Below are positions 10,641 to 22,631 of a stretch of DNA of 64,000 nucleotides, piece after piece. The stretch is from Boesenbergia rotunda. Taxonomy: Eukaryota; Streptophyta; Magnoliopsida; Zingiberales; Zingiberaceae. The stretch is taken from positions 1,081,980 through 1,145,979 of the forward strand of contig JAGFNQ010005258.1 in assembly GCA_024364735.1 (NCBI GenBank), in the 5' to 3' direction. The notes under the pieces are model-generated. The model did not search any database and was not told the origin of the DNA. It was given only the letters and a program-made list of their open reading frames with translations. The position numbers were made by a program, and so were the translations under genes. Every line of letters begins with the position of its first letter. Position 1 is the first letter of the stretch.

Positions 10641-11004
10641 TTGCTGGGGAATGAAGTCTTGGTCCGAGGGACTAAGCAACTTAGCTGAGCGATAACTAAG
10701 GACAGGAGTAGAGACGGGTCAGGGTTTGGGCGTCTCGAGGTCCGGAGTAATCGGAGGCTAAGCAAAAGTCCATCCGAAAGACTGGGTGGCAACCGTCTCC
10801 TGAAAGGAGTAGGTGAAGGGCGAGTTCTCGAGGATAGGAACTCGTGCCGGTTCGACCTAGGGTTTCGTGCAAATCCGAAGTCCGAACCAAGTCCCTAAGG
10901 CTAACATTATATGTATCCATGCTTTGTGTGTGTGTATCTTGCAGGTATCAAGAACCGGAGACAAAGCAGTTAAACCAGGCTAAAAAGTGTTGGAGGCCCT
11001 AAGC

Positions 11005-11275
11005 AGGGCGCCCCCATGCACCAGGGCGCCCCCAGCAGTGGGGGCGCCCCCATGCAACCAGGGCGCCCCCAACAGTGGGGGTGCCCCCAGGCAGTACTAA
11101 AGAGAGCAGCTTTCACTGCTGCGAGTTCGAAGCATAGGATAAGCGCTCAAGAGGGCGCCCGGGATGTTCGGGGCGCCCTGGTCAAAGGTCTTATCACCTG
11201 CAACGAAGTAGGCGCAAGGATAAGAGTTGACCGAGTCTTCCGGGGCGCCCCCAGCGTCCGGGGCGCCCCCAGGAG
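11005..11275. repeat. GC-rich GGGCGCCC palindrome cluster
   Basis: Several copies of the palindrome GGGCGCCC, some extended to GGGGGCGCCCCC, at about 11005-11095 and again near 11152, 11170, 11241 and 11259, upstream of a TATA-like TTTATAAGG at 11279. Related, less dense motifs are in the LTRs at 30190-30470 and 35937-36212. They may be LTR promoter elements. Confidence 0.8.
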
Positions 11276-14200
11276 GCCTTTATAAGGGGCCTCGACCCCT
11301 CAGCTTCAGACACAACTGCTAAGTACCATTCCAAGCATTCTGACCGACGACAACGCGCTAGAAACGAGGCTCTACGACCGGGAGGCTCCAGGAGGAAGTG
11401 CGCGGCACTTCGGAGGTCCAGATTGGTCGAGTTTCAGATTTTTGTTCGGTTTGCTTTCATTTAATTACATACTTAATTTTTCTATATTATTGCTTGTAAT
11501 CTTGCACTGTAAGTCGGGTTTCTCCGCCTCCGGAAAGTCTGGAAAGGAGACCAATAGTGGACGGGCGTTCCCGTGCATAGGCCTTGGATGTACTAACCCT
11601 GGGGGGTCGGGAACCAAGTAAAAATCCACTGTGTCACTGTCTTGCGTTGTTTTTCGTTCTATTTATTTTCCGCTGCGTTACTAATATTCTAAGTCCAGAA
11701 CGAAAGTTACGAAGTTTCTGCGAAAGATTTTCACGGTCGGTATTCACCCCCCCTCTATCGACGGCACCGGTCCTACAAAACGTTGTATGGATAATGTCTT
11801 GGTAAAGATATCAACAATTTGATCTTTTACAGAGATATAAGAAACAGATAATTGTTTGCTTGTCATGCACTCTCGAACAAAATGAAAATCAATTTCAACA
11901 TGTTTTGTACGAGCATGAAATATTGGATTTGATGTAAGATATGCTGCTTGAATATTATCATATCAAATTTTTGGTGCAATATGCGATGCAAGATGAAGTT
12001 TCGAAAGAAAGGATTAAAGCCAAATAATTTCTGATGTTGCATTGGCTATAGCTTTATATTCAGCTTCAGTGCTTAAAAGAGATACTGTAGGTTGCTTTTT
12101 CGAATTCCAAGAGATAAGATTTCGTCCACGAAATATTACATATCCACTAGTAGAGTGTTTATCATCAGGAGAATTTGTCCAATCCGCATCACTATACGCA
12201 TGTAAATCTCGAGATGAGTGTCGATATAAAAGAAGACTTTGTAGAATAGTGCTTTTGAGATAACAAAGTATTCTTTTTACACCTTCCCAATTTTGTTCAA
12301 TGGTAGTATACATGAACTGACAAGTACGATTTACTACAAACGTAATAGCAGGGTGCGTAACAGTAACATACTATAAAGCTCCAACAATACTTCGATAAAC
12401 CTGGGGATCAGCCATCACCGAAGAGGAAGAAGATGTAGAGACATTATTTGGAGCAATTGGTGTAGACACCGGACGTGCTCCATCCATTTTAGCTTTTTGA
12501 AGAATCCCAGTAATATATTTACTCTGAGAAAGGATATAACCTTCATCATTTGGAATAAGTTCAATACCAAGAAAAAAACAAGCATTTCCTAAATCTCGAA
12601 TAGGAAATTCTTGATTGAGAAGGCTTAATAAATTTGTAATGCCCTTTTGATCATTGTCAATTAATAGAATGTCATCCATATAAATAAGAAAAAATATCAT
12701 AGATCCATCATTATGTCTGTAGAATAGAGAGGAGTCAGTTTTTTATCTAAAAAATCCTTGAGCCTGTAACCATTTAGATAATTGATGAAACCATGCACGA
12801 GGAGCTTGCCGAAGACCATATAAAGATTTCTTGAGGTGACAAACATAAGTGGAAATTATGGATGAATAAACTCAGATGGTTGCTCCATAAATACCATTTC
12901 CTCAAGAATACCATGAAGAAATGCATTAGAAACGTCTAATTATCGGATAGACCAATTAGAACTAATAGCTATTGATAATAATAATCTAACAGGTGTAATT
13001 TTGATGACTGGGCTGAAGGTGTCATTGAAGTCAATATCGGGTTGTTGACTAAATCCTTTGGCTACAAATTGAGCTTTATACCGTTCAAGAGAACCATCAG
13101 CTCGATGCTTAAGATGGAATATCCATTTCGAGCTCACAACATTCATGGACGGAGTGCACGGAACTAGGCTCGATGTTCCATTATGAAGAAGTGCATCAAA
13201 TTCTGTAGTCATTGCATTACGCCAATTTGGATCCTTGTTTGCTTGTGTAAAGCAAGTTAGTTCAATAGTTTTTGAGAAAACCATTAGAGCTCAAGGAAGA
13301 GGATATCGAATAGCCATTGGTGGGCATCGTACATATATGTCACTTAAGGGAAGCATGCGATGAGGAGCATTATCATCTGAATCACTTGTTGATGGTGATG
13401 AGGAAGTGGGTTGGCATGGTGAGTTTATTGTCGAACGTGTATTATCTGAGGATCCAGAGCTAGAGAGCATATTATCTTCGGCTGGTGAGACTTCTAAGAT
13501 TGGAGCAGCAACTTGAAGTGATTCTGATGGTATAGGAGAGTTATTAGGGAGTTCCGAAGCAAGACTTAGGATGTCATCACTTCTGATAATGTTGGGTGAC
13601 ATCAAGAAAGTACCACCTGTATTTGGAGGAGAGATTGAAGAGGCAGCCGAAAAAGGGCATAAAGATTCATCAAAAGTAACATGTCGTGATGTATATATCC
13701 GTCCAGTTGGTATATGTAAGCAAAGATACCCATGATGCATATTATTATAACCAAGGAAAACACATAATAATGAACGAGAGTCAAGTTTGTATTTAGAGTA
13801 AGGGCGTAACCATGGATAACATGCGCAACCAAAGATTCGAAGAAATGTGTATTCAAGAGTTTGATTATAAAGTTTTTCAAAGGACGCTTATGATTGAGCA
13901 ATGGGGTAGGAAGTCGATTTATGAGATATACTACAGTACAAATAGCTTCATCCCAAAATTTACGTGGAACCGATGCATAATGAAGAAGAGCTAAGGCAGT
14001 TTCAACTATATGTCTATGTTTTCTCTCAGCAGAGCCATTTTATTCTGGAGTGTGAGGACAAGAGGCTCGATGAACAATCCCACACAAGACAAGATGACGA
14101 TGAAGAGATTGTTATTCTCCTCCCCAATCAGAATGAAGAGAGAGTATTTTATGATTAAAAATCGTTCAACTTGTTTTTGAAATTACAGGATATATCAAAT

Positions 14201-16584
14201 AAATCAGATTTTCTTTTCATAAGATAAAGCCAAGTGTATTTATTAAAATAATCAATAAAGGTAACATAATATAAGAAACCTTGGTTAGACAAGATAGGTG
14301 CAGGACCCCAAATATCAGAATGAATTATTTCAAGTAGAAAATCGAAAGCACGTTCAGATGAAGAAAAAGATAACTTGTGACTTTTAGATTTCATGCATGC
14401 CTAACATGAATGAGATGGAGATAAAGTAAAGGAAGTAGGTAAATTATACTTATTTATGATCGACTGAACAATACAAAGGGAAGGATGACCAAGTCAAGCA
14501 TGCGAGGCTGGTTTATTTGCGCATTCACCAATGAAAGTTTTGATTAAAAATTTTTGAAGATAGTAAGGCCATTTTTTATTTCTCCAAGAAACACAATAGT
14601 ATTTGTTCCTCTATCATTTATAAGATAATGATTATGATGAAATTCAAAAAAGATATTGTTGTCAAGGCAAAACTAACGTACGAAGAGTAAATGTTTAGTA
14701 ATGGATTAAACATTAAAGATGTTGCGCATGTGAAAAGTATGATTGGATAAATGAATGTATGTGCTTCCAAGATTAGTAATATGCAAACCTGAGCCATCAC
14801 CTACTTGTATCATATCTGAACCAGTGTATGGTAGTACTTCTGTAAAGATATTGTAGTCTGATGTGACATGATGAGTTGTAGAAATCCCCCTAATACCTCA
14901 GTAAACTGCTAGTACTGCCGAGCTGATCCTGATTATATAATAAATGCAAATCATAACTAAATATGCATGTCAATGAAATGCAACAATCATAGCTCAAACA
15001 AGTGTAGCAAACACAAACATATGCATAATGCATAATATGCACAAGATGCGATGACCTGTACTATACACACACCAACCACCGCTATATTGGGTAAATTGAG
15101 TGGACAAGATACAATTGCCAAATAACTGTGGCTATGCAAATACACCACAATATCTGTCGCCCTGAATGAAAAGTTATAACACCTGTGACTATAAAATCCC
15201 GAAACACCTATGGGCACTCCAAACACCTGAGGAGTATCAACTGTTTGCACACAACTCCAATTGAGCGTGGCACAACAGGAAAACATAACCGACGATTCGT
15301 CTCAACCACAAGGGAGCTAGTGGTCGTCGGTATGCAAACAATGCTATGGTGTATGTCAATAATATGCATAACCTCAATCAAACCAAAATCATGCATCAAT
15401 AGGATACGAAACACAAATAACATCAAAGTAAATAAACATGCATTAATATATTAGGTAGGGTTTATCTAATATCAACCAAACCCAAGATAGGTCAAGTACT
15501 CCTATAGTACATGCGTACATGCGGTACTCTTTAGATCAGAAACCAAGAGATAAGATTGTATAACTGAACATTTTGAATTTCTAACTCAAATGTCAAGCAA
15601 GAATAAGTATCAAGCAGGAAAAATAAGGAGAATAGATTTAAGGTAAAGCAACCTACTCAGATAATAAAATAACCAAGCATTTAAGGTAAACGATTCTACA
15701 AGAATCAAAGAAGAAGTACACGCTTTTAATGTAGATCATATCGACCATCTTCAAGTTTGTGAGATCATCTCTAGCTTGAATCCTACCAATATATAAGATG
15801 CGAGAATATCTAAGAACTCATTAATCAATAATCAAACCTAACTTATTAATTAATTAACTTCTTAATTTTATCCATCCCTTAATTAATTAATTCACTCATT
15901 AAGTAATTAATAATTCCGTTAACCCAATGATTAGATATTACTGATTACATGATTAAATCCTGAATTATTCTTGTTAATTCAATTCATTACTTAAGTTAGA
16001 GTTAAATCAACTTAACCCCTAATTAATCCATCCTCTTACTTAGATTAGGTTTAACGCTCAATAAACCCTAATCATACCATTCCTTAACAATCAATCAATT
16101 CTCAAATATCACAATTAGATTCTCAATAAGAATTAATCAACCATTTATCATGAATTAAGCCAACCCATTGTATATGATTTGATCTAGTCAACACCAAGAC
16201 ATAATCATCCTACATTAATCTTAATTAATGACATACCATTTAATTAATCTTCTTATTTTGATTAATCAACTAACGATTAATCTAATTAAACCATGTAATC
16301 AAGTTCAAGCTTAATCAATCGTATTTACCATTTCATCCCCTCGTTTATTTATAAAGTCATCATTTCCTCCACCCTACCTCATTAATTGATAATTCCGATT
16401 AATCTAAGTCATTATCCCAAATCAACACATAACATTCCTATCTGACCTCTAATTTGAACTAAAATACAACAGTAAGATCTATGATAAGAGGTTTGTTACC
16501 CAAGCTTGCGCTTCTTCCCTAGCGAAGGCTCACGTCAATGGCACGATGGCTGGAGGCGGCAACAATGGCTAAGGAAGTGGTGAT

Positions 16585-18355
16585 TGTTAGGATGTATATT
16601 AAATGCCTAGCTTTTGTATGGACATCTACGTTTTGGAATGAGAATCACATGATCATTGTTTGCATTTTACATGTTATTGTCTAATACTTTACATTGTAGA
16701 TAACATTGTGTGTGGTGTCACACAGAAGATCATGTTATCAGTTCCTTGTAGAGTATAAGTACAGACTCATAACCTAGATGGTTTTGAGCAAACCATTGAC
16801 ATGGTTATAGTGTAATTTGGTATTGGTTTATCTTGACCATAGAATTACACTAGTACACTTTGTGTGTATTGAGCAGGACCGATATAGAGGTGATTCAATT
16901 TATATTGACTATATAATTGAATCAGACCTCAGATATTATGGTGTACATGCTCTTAATCCTGATATAATAACGGGTGCATGTACTTAATATCTATTTCTTT
17001 GATTTACCAATGGGCGAGATTTATTTGTTAAATCGATAGGCCCGGTAAGTTGGGAAATAATATTATTTACATGGTGTGTCGTTGATTATAGAAGGAAACC
17101 GTGTCCTGATGCGTCAGGTTGATAATGTCCCCTTGAGGAGCTCATAAAGTTCATCATAAAAATCATGCAGGTGGACTTGATCCTATGATAAGGTTGAGTG
17201 GTACTACTCATGGAGTTAAATATTAATTAATTAAATTATCAGTAATTTAATTAATTAATGGGCATTCGAGATCTTAAATACGGGGAGATTTTGTACACAT
17301 AATGTGGAGCCTATATTTAATTATGGGGGTTGGTGAAGTAATTCAATGATGATCCTTTAGTGGATTGGATCATCATTAATAGATTGGGCTTTGATTCATT
17401 AGGTGGACAAGACCCAACTCCTCCTCATGGTCCCTATTGTAGCCTATATATACCTCATGGAGTCATGAAACCAAGACATAACTTAGCCCTAAGTTTTCTC
17501 TTATTTTCTTTCTCTTTTCCTCTCCCTCTCTCCTAGGGTTTGTGGCACCGACGTGGATGAAGAAGAAGGTTGCCAAGGTTGTGGAGGAAGGAAGAAAAGC
17601 CTTTCTTCTATCTTCATTCTCCTTTCTTTTCTTCTTCCCAAGGGCGTGCGCAAGCAAGGTAGAGAAGGGGTTGCGGCTTCATCAAGAAGGAGAGCTTCCT
17701 TCTTGTAGTTTCGGTGCCGCAAGGTGGAGGAAGGGATAGAGGATAGATAGGGTTGAGTTTTCTGTTCTTCTACTTATTCATCTTCTTCCTCTCAATCCTC
17801 CTTTGGCTGGCGCATCATCTCAAGGAGAAGGCGTGCGCAAGTTTGAGCAAGGAAAGGTTGGTGGCGCAAGGAAAGGAGACCTCATCTCCTTTTGTGGCCG
17901 ATGGCAAAGGAAGAAGGATCTCTAGGGTTTCGGCCAAGCTAGGGAGAAAGAAGAAGGTGCCTTGGTGTCTTCGCTTCTTGGAAGATCGTCGCCCACTCGA
18001 CGTCCAAGAAGAGATTGAATCATACAATAGAAGATCGCGAGGTAAACAAGAAGGTATAATTTCTTGTTTTGGTTCCTTTGATCTTGTTTAATTATTGTAG
18101 GTTATTATTTGTCATGGACCCCGATGATAATTACAAAATCCAGCGATCCATTTATCGTCTATTCCGCGGCTAATTGATTAGTCGAGTTAGATGGCTTAAA
18201 CAACAAGTTTATTCAAGTGGTCACTCGCATCAATTAGTACGATGATGAGTCGGTTGCTTGGGTAATTGTTCTCCATTCGGATTTGTTTCAATTACTAAAA
18301 TTTTAATCCGGGGGCATGGAGAGTATTCCCATGCACAAACAACCGAAACCCAACA
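16585..18355 (+). mobile_element. Solo LTR, TGTTAGG...CCAACA family
   Basis: 1,771 bp with TGTTAGG...CCCAACA termini and a perfect 5-bp duplication GTGAT (16580-16584 and 18356-18360). A TATATATA box at 17445-17452 is followed by a transcribed-looking CT-rich leader, so it is a sense LTR on plus. ORFs within it at 17463-18091 are on both strands and overlap; I treat them as LTR leader sequence. No internal region is present. Confidence 0.93.
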
Positions 18356-18662
18356 GTGATGTAGGTGATCTCATTCGGTGGGGAAAAGGCAGGACGGTTG
18401 CTAGTGGCGACTCGCGACGGCAACTGTTGTGGTGGCAAGCAGGGGTGGTGCGCTGGGACCTCAAGCGGACGGAGGCACCGTTGAAAAGTCTAGTGTGCTG
18501 TGCCAACCGCACTGTTTTACGTCGAGAGGCAACGAAGCACCGGCGCCTCACGATCGATCAACGTTGGTGCTTGGGTAGCGCCGCTTGATCCCATCGGATT
18601 TTAGTAAGAAGGCGCCGATCTCGCTCGCGTGCAAAGGAGAAATCGCGAGGGAGGAGGTATGC

Positions 18663-21600
18663 TGTCACGCCCCGAGACCCAGGAGCCGCTGATCCAATAG
18701 AAAATTGGACAGCATCTTCCCTGTCCGGCGGACAATTTACACATACAAACAATATATATGACAACCCACGCAATATATATTTGGCCTCAGGCCTCCAAAA
18801 TAGATAAACACAGCATAAAAGTACCCGACAACTAAGTAAATCACACCTGACTGCGGACCGGTCCGACTTAGGATAGAACAACCAATACAACAACCCCTTA
18901 TGGCACACGACACACTCGTAATACATATACAAATCGATAAGGACATATGAAACAAATACACTGCCCAGTACAAACACATAACCACGTCGTCACGATGGGT
19001 AGGGACTGGCTGCTGGGCTCTTCTGGCGACTCCAAGCATCTCAACCTGAAATAAACACATATATGGCAACGGGGTGAGTCCATAACTCAGCGAATACCCA
19101 ACAGATATGCGTAGAAAGTTATAATAACAATAGGAGTCTACGCTGATACAGTCTCATATCAACAGTAAGGAAAGACTAGTACTGAACATACTGAGGTAGA
19201 TACATACCTGAATCCATCTAACCTGAGAAGAGGGTAATAAGTACCAAGGGAATATCAATAGACATATAATCTCAGATAATAAGTCTCCAGAATATGCATG
19301 TCAAACAAGTACAGCAAACAATGCACGATGCAAAATATGCACATGGTGCAATGCCATGGTCACCCCTAACTCCAGTCAAGCCATCAAGACAGGCGATACT
19401 GTGTCGGCCGAGTGGGTAGAGCTGTGACACTGTACGCACCCTGATATCACTGCTCCTGAGTGATCGAGTGGACAGGATGCTGGCGGGGGACCGCCCCCCC
19501 TACCTCATGTATATATGAGGGAGCGTCGCTCTCATCTCCTCTGGTCTATGGGAAGAGAAGGGATCTCCGCCTGCTACCACGCTCCGAAACCACTACCCCT
19601 GAGCGGTCGAGCGGAGCAGTACAGAGCAAATGCACACACCCAACGGTATCCACTAACCCATGAGTGGCCGTGTGTGCATATCATGTACCGGAAGACGATA
19701 GGCTCAACCACAAGGGAGTCGCTGATCGCCGGCATGCAACAATGCAAGGATGGTGTATGATAGATACACATACCTTCCTCCCAAGTCCTCAGTATACTAG
19801 GTCTCAGTCTAAAATCCTATAACAGGAAATACAGGTAACCTACAAGGTATACTGGCCGAAAACTACAGATCCCTCAAGGTCAAAGGTAGGAGATACATCA
19901 TGATCTCTAAGCATACATATAGATATGACACAACCTGATACTGTATGGAACTAACAGCATAATAACTCAGGGATAAACCACAGGTATCCAGGACAGGCAT
20001 AATAAACAGGGATAACCAACAAGTATCCAGAACAGGCATAATAACCAGGGATAAATAACAAGTATCCAGAACAGGCATAATAAACAGGGATAGCGTATGA
20101 TCTTACTGCTATCTATAACAGTCTATGCATAATAAGATGACAATATCATAAAGATAAGTCAAAGGGTACCCACCTCCAGAGTGTAGAAGGAGTCCGTATC
20201 AAATAAGAACCTCCCGTCCAGAAGTCCGAAAGCAAGTCAGTGCCCTGTAACAAAGACATAGTTTTTAGCTACTATAACAAATGATAACTAGCTAACCATG
20301 ATACAAACCCAATTATCACCATCCTAAAGGTGATTGTCACTAATTAGTGATTAGTTTCTGTGTAGGTCGAATTCTGACTCAAGTTATATTTTATCCCGAT
20401 CTAACCCAATTCAACCTTCAAATCAAATGTTAATCCATTCCAATTACCACCAAATCACCCAGGGTTAATCAACATGAATCAAATTATACCTAACTCCACA
20501 ACATGATCATTATCACATGGCCGAGTACATGAGCTAAAGAAACAAGCCAACAACTCATACCATCTCAAAAATTGATATCACCATTCACACCATGAAGTCA
20601 TGGCCTGAAGCATCAAGCCAAATAAACAAAACCATACCATCTAATATAGGTATCCTACTGTCCATACATGCCAAACCAAATAAATCAGAAACTCATCCCA
20701 AAAATCAGATTCCACATCCCTACTCTGTTCGGGAGCAATCTAACAGAACCGAAGCCAACCTCAAACAGCATCAAATAGAAATAGCAAACATTAATCGAAA
20801 TCCTCACTAATCAAATCTGAAACTCCACTGATCAGAAAACAAGTTCAACAGAAATCTCAAATGATTTACCCTAGAGCTCAACTGCGATCTACAAACCAAG
20901 TATACGCCTTACCTGATGATGCGTCGAATCAGTGAATGCACGGACGATGCCCAAGAAACTCCTCCATTGTTCAAATCTGGTAGATCAGACGCTGAGGAAG
21001 GAAGTATCAATTGGCACAGTGTTCAAATCTGCCCTAGTAGCTCCGAGAAAACCCCTCCTCATTGTAGATCAAAGGAGTGATGCGATGACAAGTTCGATTA
21101 GGGCATCATTACCCAGCGACGATCGCTCATAGCGATTGGGATGAAAGGCGCAAATCACAACTGGTAATAACTCACCTCTAATGTTTTCGGAGGAAGAGAA
21201 ACTAAGTGGTCGGCTCCGGCGATATCACGGGCGGTCGACGGTCCACAGCCGAAGAGGGGTTGACGGCAGCCAGGTCCAGAAGAGGGCGACGTCGGGTGGA
21301 GCTCAAGAGGCAAAGGTGGGGGATCACGTGGAAGAAGAAGGGAGTCGGCTAAGTTAGGGCTGCGGCGTCGGCTGCGGCTAGGGCAGGAGTCGGGTGTGCG
21401 TGTGTCTGCGGCATTTTGGGAAGGAAGCGAAGGTTTAATAGGTGTGGGACTTTTTGCAGAAAAGCCCCTAAATTCTCCAGAATTCAAACATTATCCTTAG
21501 GGTAAAGGATTTAGCAATTTAACCCTCTAAATGTATATAATACACCTTAAGTTCCTAAGATTAAATATTTTATCAACTTAACCTCTTAACTTTAGGTAAA

Positions 21601-21769
21601 TTTACCTAAACCAACTTATTTGAGGTTTTCTTTCATGAAGCCCTTAATAAGTTTTAAGTTTTTACAATAAAGCCCCTTGGGCTCCTCCCGTAGGTCGAAA
21701 ACCCTAGACTCTATCCGAAAAATCACGAAAAATTTTCTGGTCCGGATTTTCGAATTGCCGTATTTTACA
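18663..21769 (-). mobile_element. Solo gypsy LTR (TGTCACGCC family)
   Basis: 3,107 bp. On plus it runs from TGTCACGCCCCGAG to CGTATTTTACA, so its sense is minus (TGTAAAATA...CGGGGCGTGACA). A perfect 5-bp duplication TATGC flanks it (18658-18662 and 21770-21774). It is closely similar to the solo LTR at 56970-60042 over hundreds of bases, for example 19460-19760 against 57800-58099, pointing to related recent activity. ORFs inside (18558-19083, 19460-19771, 21155-21487) have no domain. Confidence 0.93.
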
Positions 21770-22054
21770 TATGCGATTTGGGCTTCTCGGCAGAGGAGAG
21801 TGCGCTCGGCAACTTGCTTCGCCGGATCGCCGACATCGCCGTGCACGAGAGGAGCCGATCAACTCCGGCGAAAAGGAGAGCAAGGGAGAGAGAGAGAGAG
21901 AGATCGGCCGCAGAAGACCGAAAGGAAGGGGGAGGAGAGGGAGTCAATGGTGAGCGAATCGGCGACGCAAGCAGCGGCGCCAGCGATTGGTACAGGGAGA
22001 GGAAGAAGATGGGTTCGACGACTTTAGGTTTAGGGGCACGGAAGAAAACAAAAG

Positions 22055-22056
<2 letters not shown>

Positions 22057-22093
<37 letters not shown>
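22057..22093. repeat. (TA)n microsatellite
   Basis: About 37 bases of uninterrupted TA inside the old gypsy LTR. A second tract of about 43 bases is at 22263-22305. Confidence 0.95.
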
Positions 22094-22096
<3 letters not shown>

Positions 22097-22259
22097 GAAA
22101 ATTAAATGTTTCCTCAATTAATTTATAACTATCCTATCTTGTGCCAAATTAACCTAGCAAATATTTTCAAAAATTCTAAAAAATTATTCCAAAATTTTTC
22201 ATAAGGTTGTTTCCATTTTAACCCTTATTTATAGTATTTTATTTATTCATTTATTTATG

Positions 22260-22262
<3 letters not shown>

Positions 22263-22305
<43 letters not shown>
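22263..22305. repeat. (TA)n microsatellite
   Basis: About 43 bases of TA just before the GTATTTTACA terminus of the old gypsy LTR. Confidence 0.95.
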
Positions 22306-22311
<6 letters not shown>

Positions 22312-22631
22312 AATGTATTTTACAATGGCAGTCATAAACTATCTCTCATTAGTCGCATTACCCCTGTTAATCTTGACAAGCCACTATTCTATCTTATCAC
22401 AATAATTATTTCATACCTGAATCGCCCCCCGTATCTCGACGGGTCATATCTTAATGGAACCATATCCTCGTCAAGATTCGCTGCAAGATATGGTTCTCGG
22501 GTCTTGGGCGGACTAAAGGTTTGAATAGCCTCTCGGCCGACTGACCTTGTAGCCCCGTAATCCTAATGTCTACCATGGCACAGTTAATCAATCCTCTGAG
22601 AGGGATAGTTTGGCCTATTTGGTTGGCCTAT

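Larger units (their letters stand above)
10196..11777 (+). mobile_element. Solo LTR, Sirevirus-like (TGTTGGTGCAAG family)
   Basis: Termini TGTTGG...CCTACA are flanked by a perfect 5-bp duplication AAACG (10191-10195 and 11778-11782). It lies inside the last part of the Copia pol gene. It shares its start (TGTTGGTGCAAGTTGCATC) and end (TATTCACCCCCCC...CGGTCCTACA) with the LTRs at 29388 and 35133. No internal region remains, so it is a product of LTR-LTR recombination. ORFs inside it (10696-10920, 11016-11285, 11584-11805) are repeat-derived. Confidence 0.93.
10122..14882 (-). pseudogene. Decayed Copia pol (protease-integrase-RT-RNase H), interrupted
   Basis: Reading minus from 14882 downward: the end of the protease motif (TTHHVTSDYN), a GAG-pre-integrase-like stretch, the integrase core (14394-14155, IHSDIWGP and FIDYF), a Ser-rich linker (13740-13291), the first half of RT (13284-12940, KARFVAKG-like motif), the RT catalytic YMDD (plus 12671-12682) and RNase H (12313-12014, YSDADW and STEAEY). 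Stops and frameshifts separate these blocks. After the solo LTR at 10196-11777 the frame resumes with the usual Copia C-terminus and stops at 10122. Gag and most of the protease are lost at the 14882 break. It cannot make a functional polyprotein. Confidence 0.88.
14885..22324 (-). mobile_element. Old gypsy LTR (TGTCACGCC family), twice interrupted
   Basis: 14885-16584, 18361-18657 and 21775-22324 together read as one diverged LTR of the same family as 18663-21769, 26010-28896 and 56970-60042. Shared landmarks are the ATATGCAC(A)AG/GGTGCAATG stretch near 15030, the GACGATTCGTCTCAACCACAAGGGAG block near 15290 and the terminal GTATTTTACA at 22315-22324. The left end is cut at the Copia remnant. 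Two solo LTRs (16585-18355, 18663-21769) are inserted in it. Orientation is minus by analogy with the plus copy at 38412, whose CGTGACA end precedes a primer-binding site. No coding region remains. Confidence 0.6.

Noticed and set aside
11016..11285. 89-codon GAP-rich ORF
   Set aside because: It is produced by translating the GGGCGCCC palindrome cluster inside the solo LTR.
18558..19083. Cys/Leu/Tyr-rich minus ORFs that look like membrane proteins
   Set aside because: They lie wholly inside the solo gypsy LTR, overlap each other in different frames, and lack domains.
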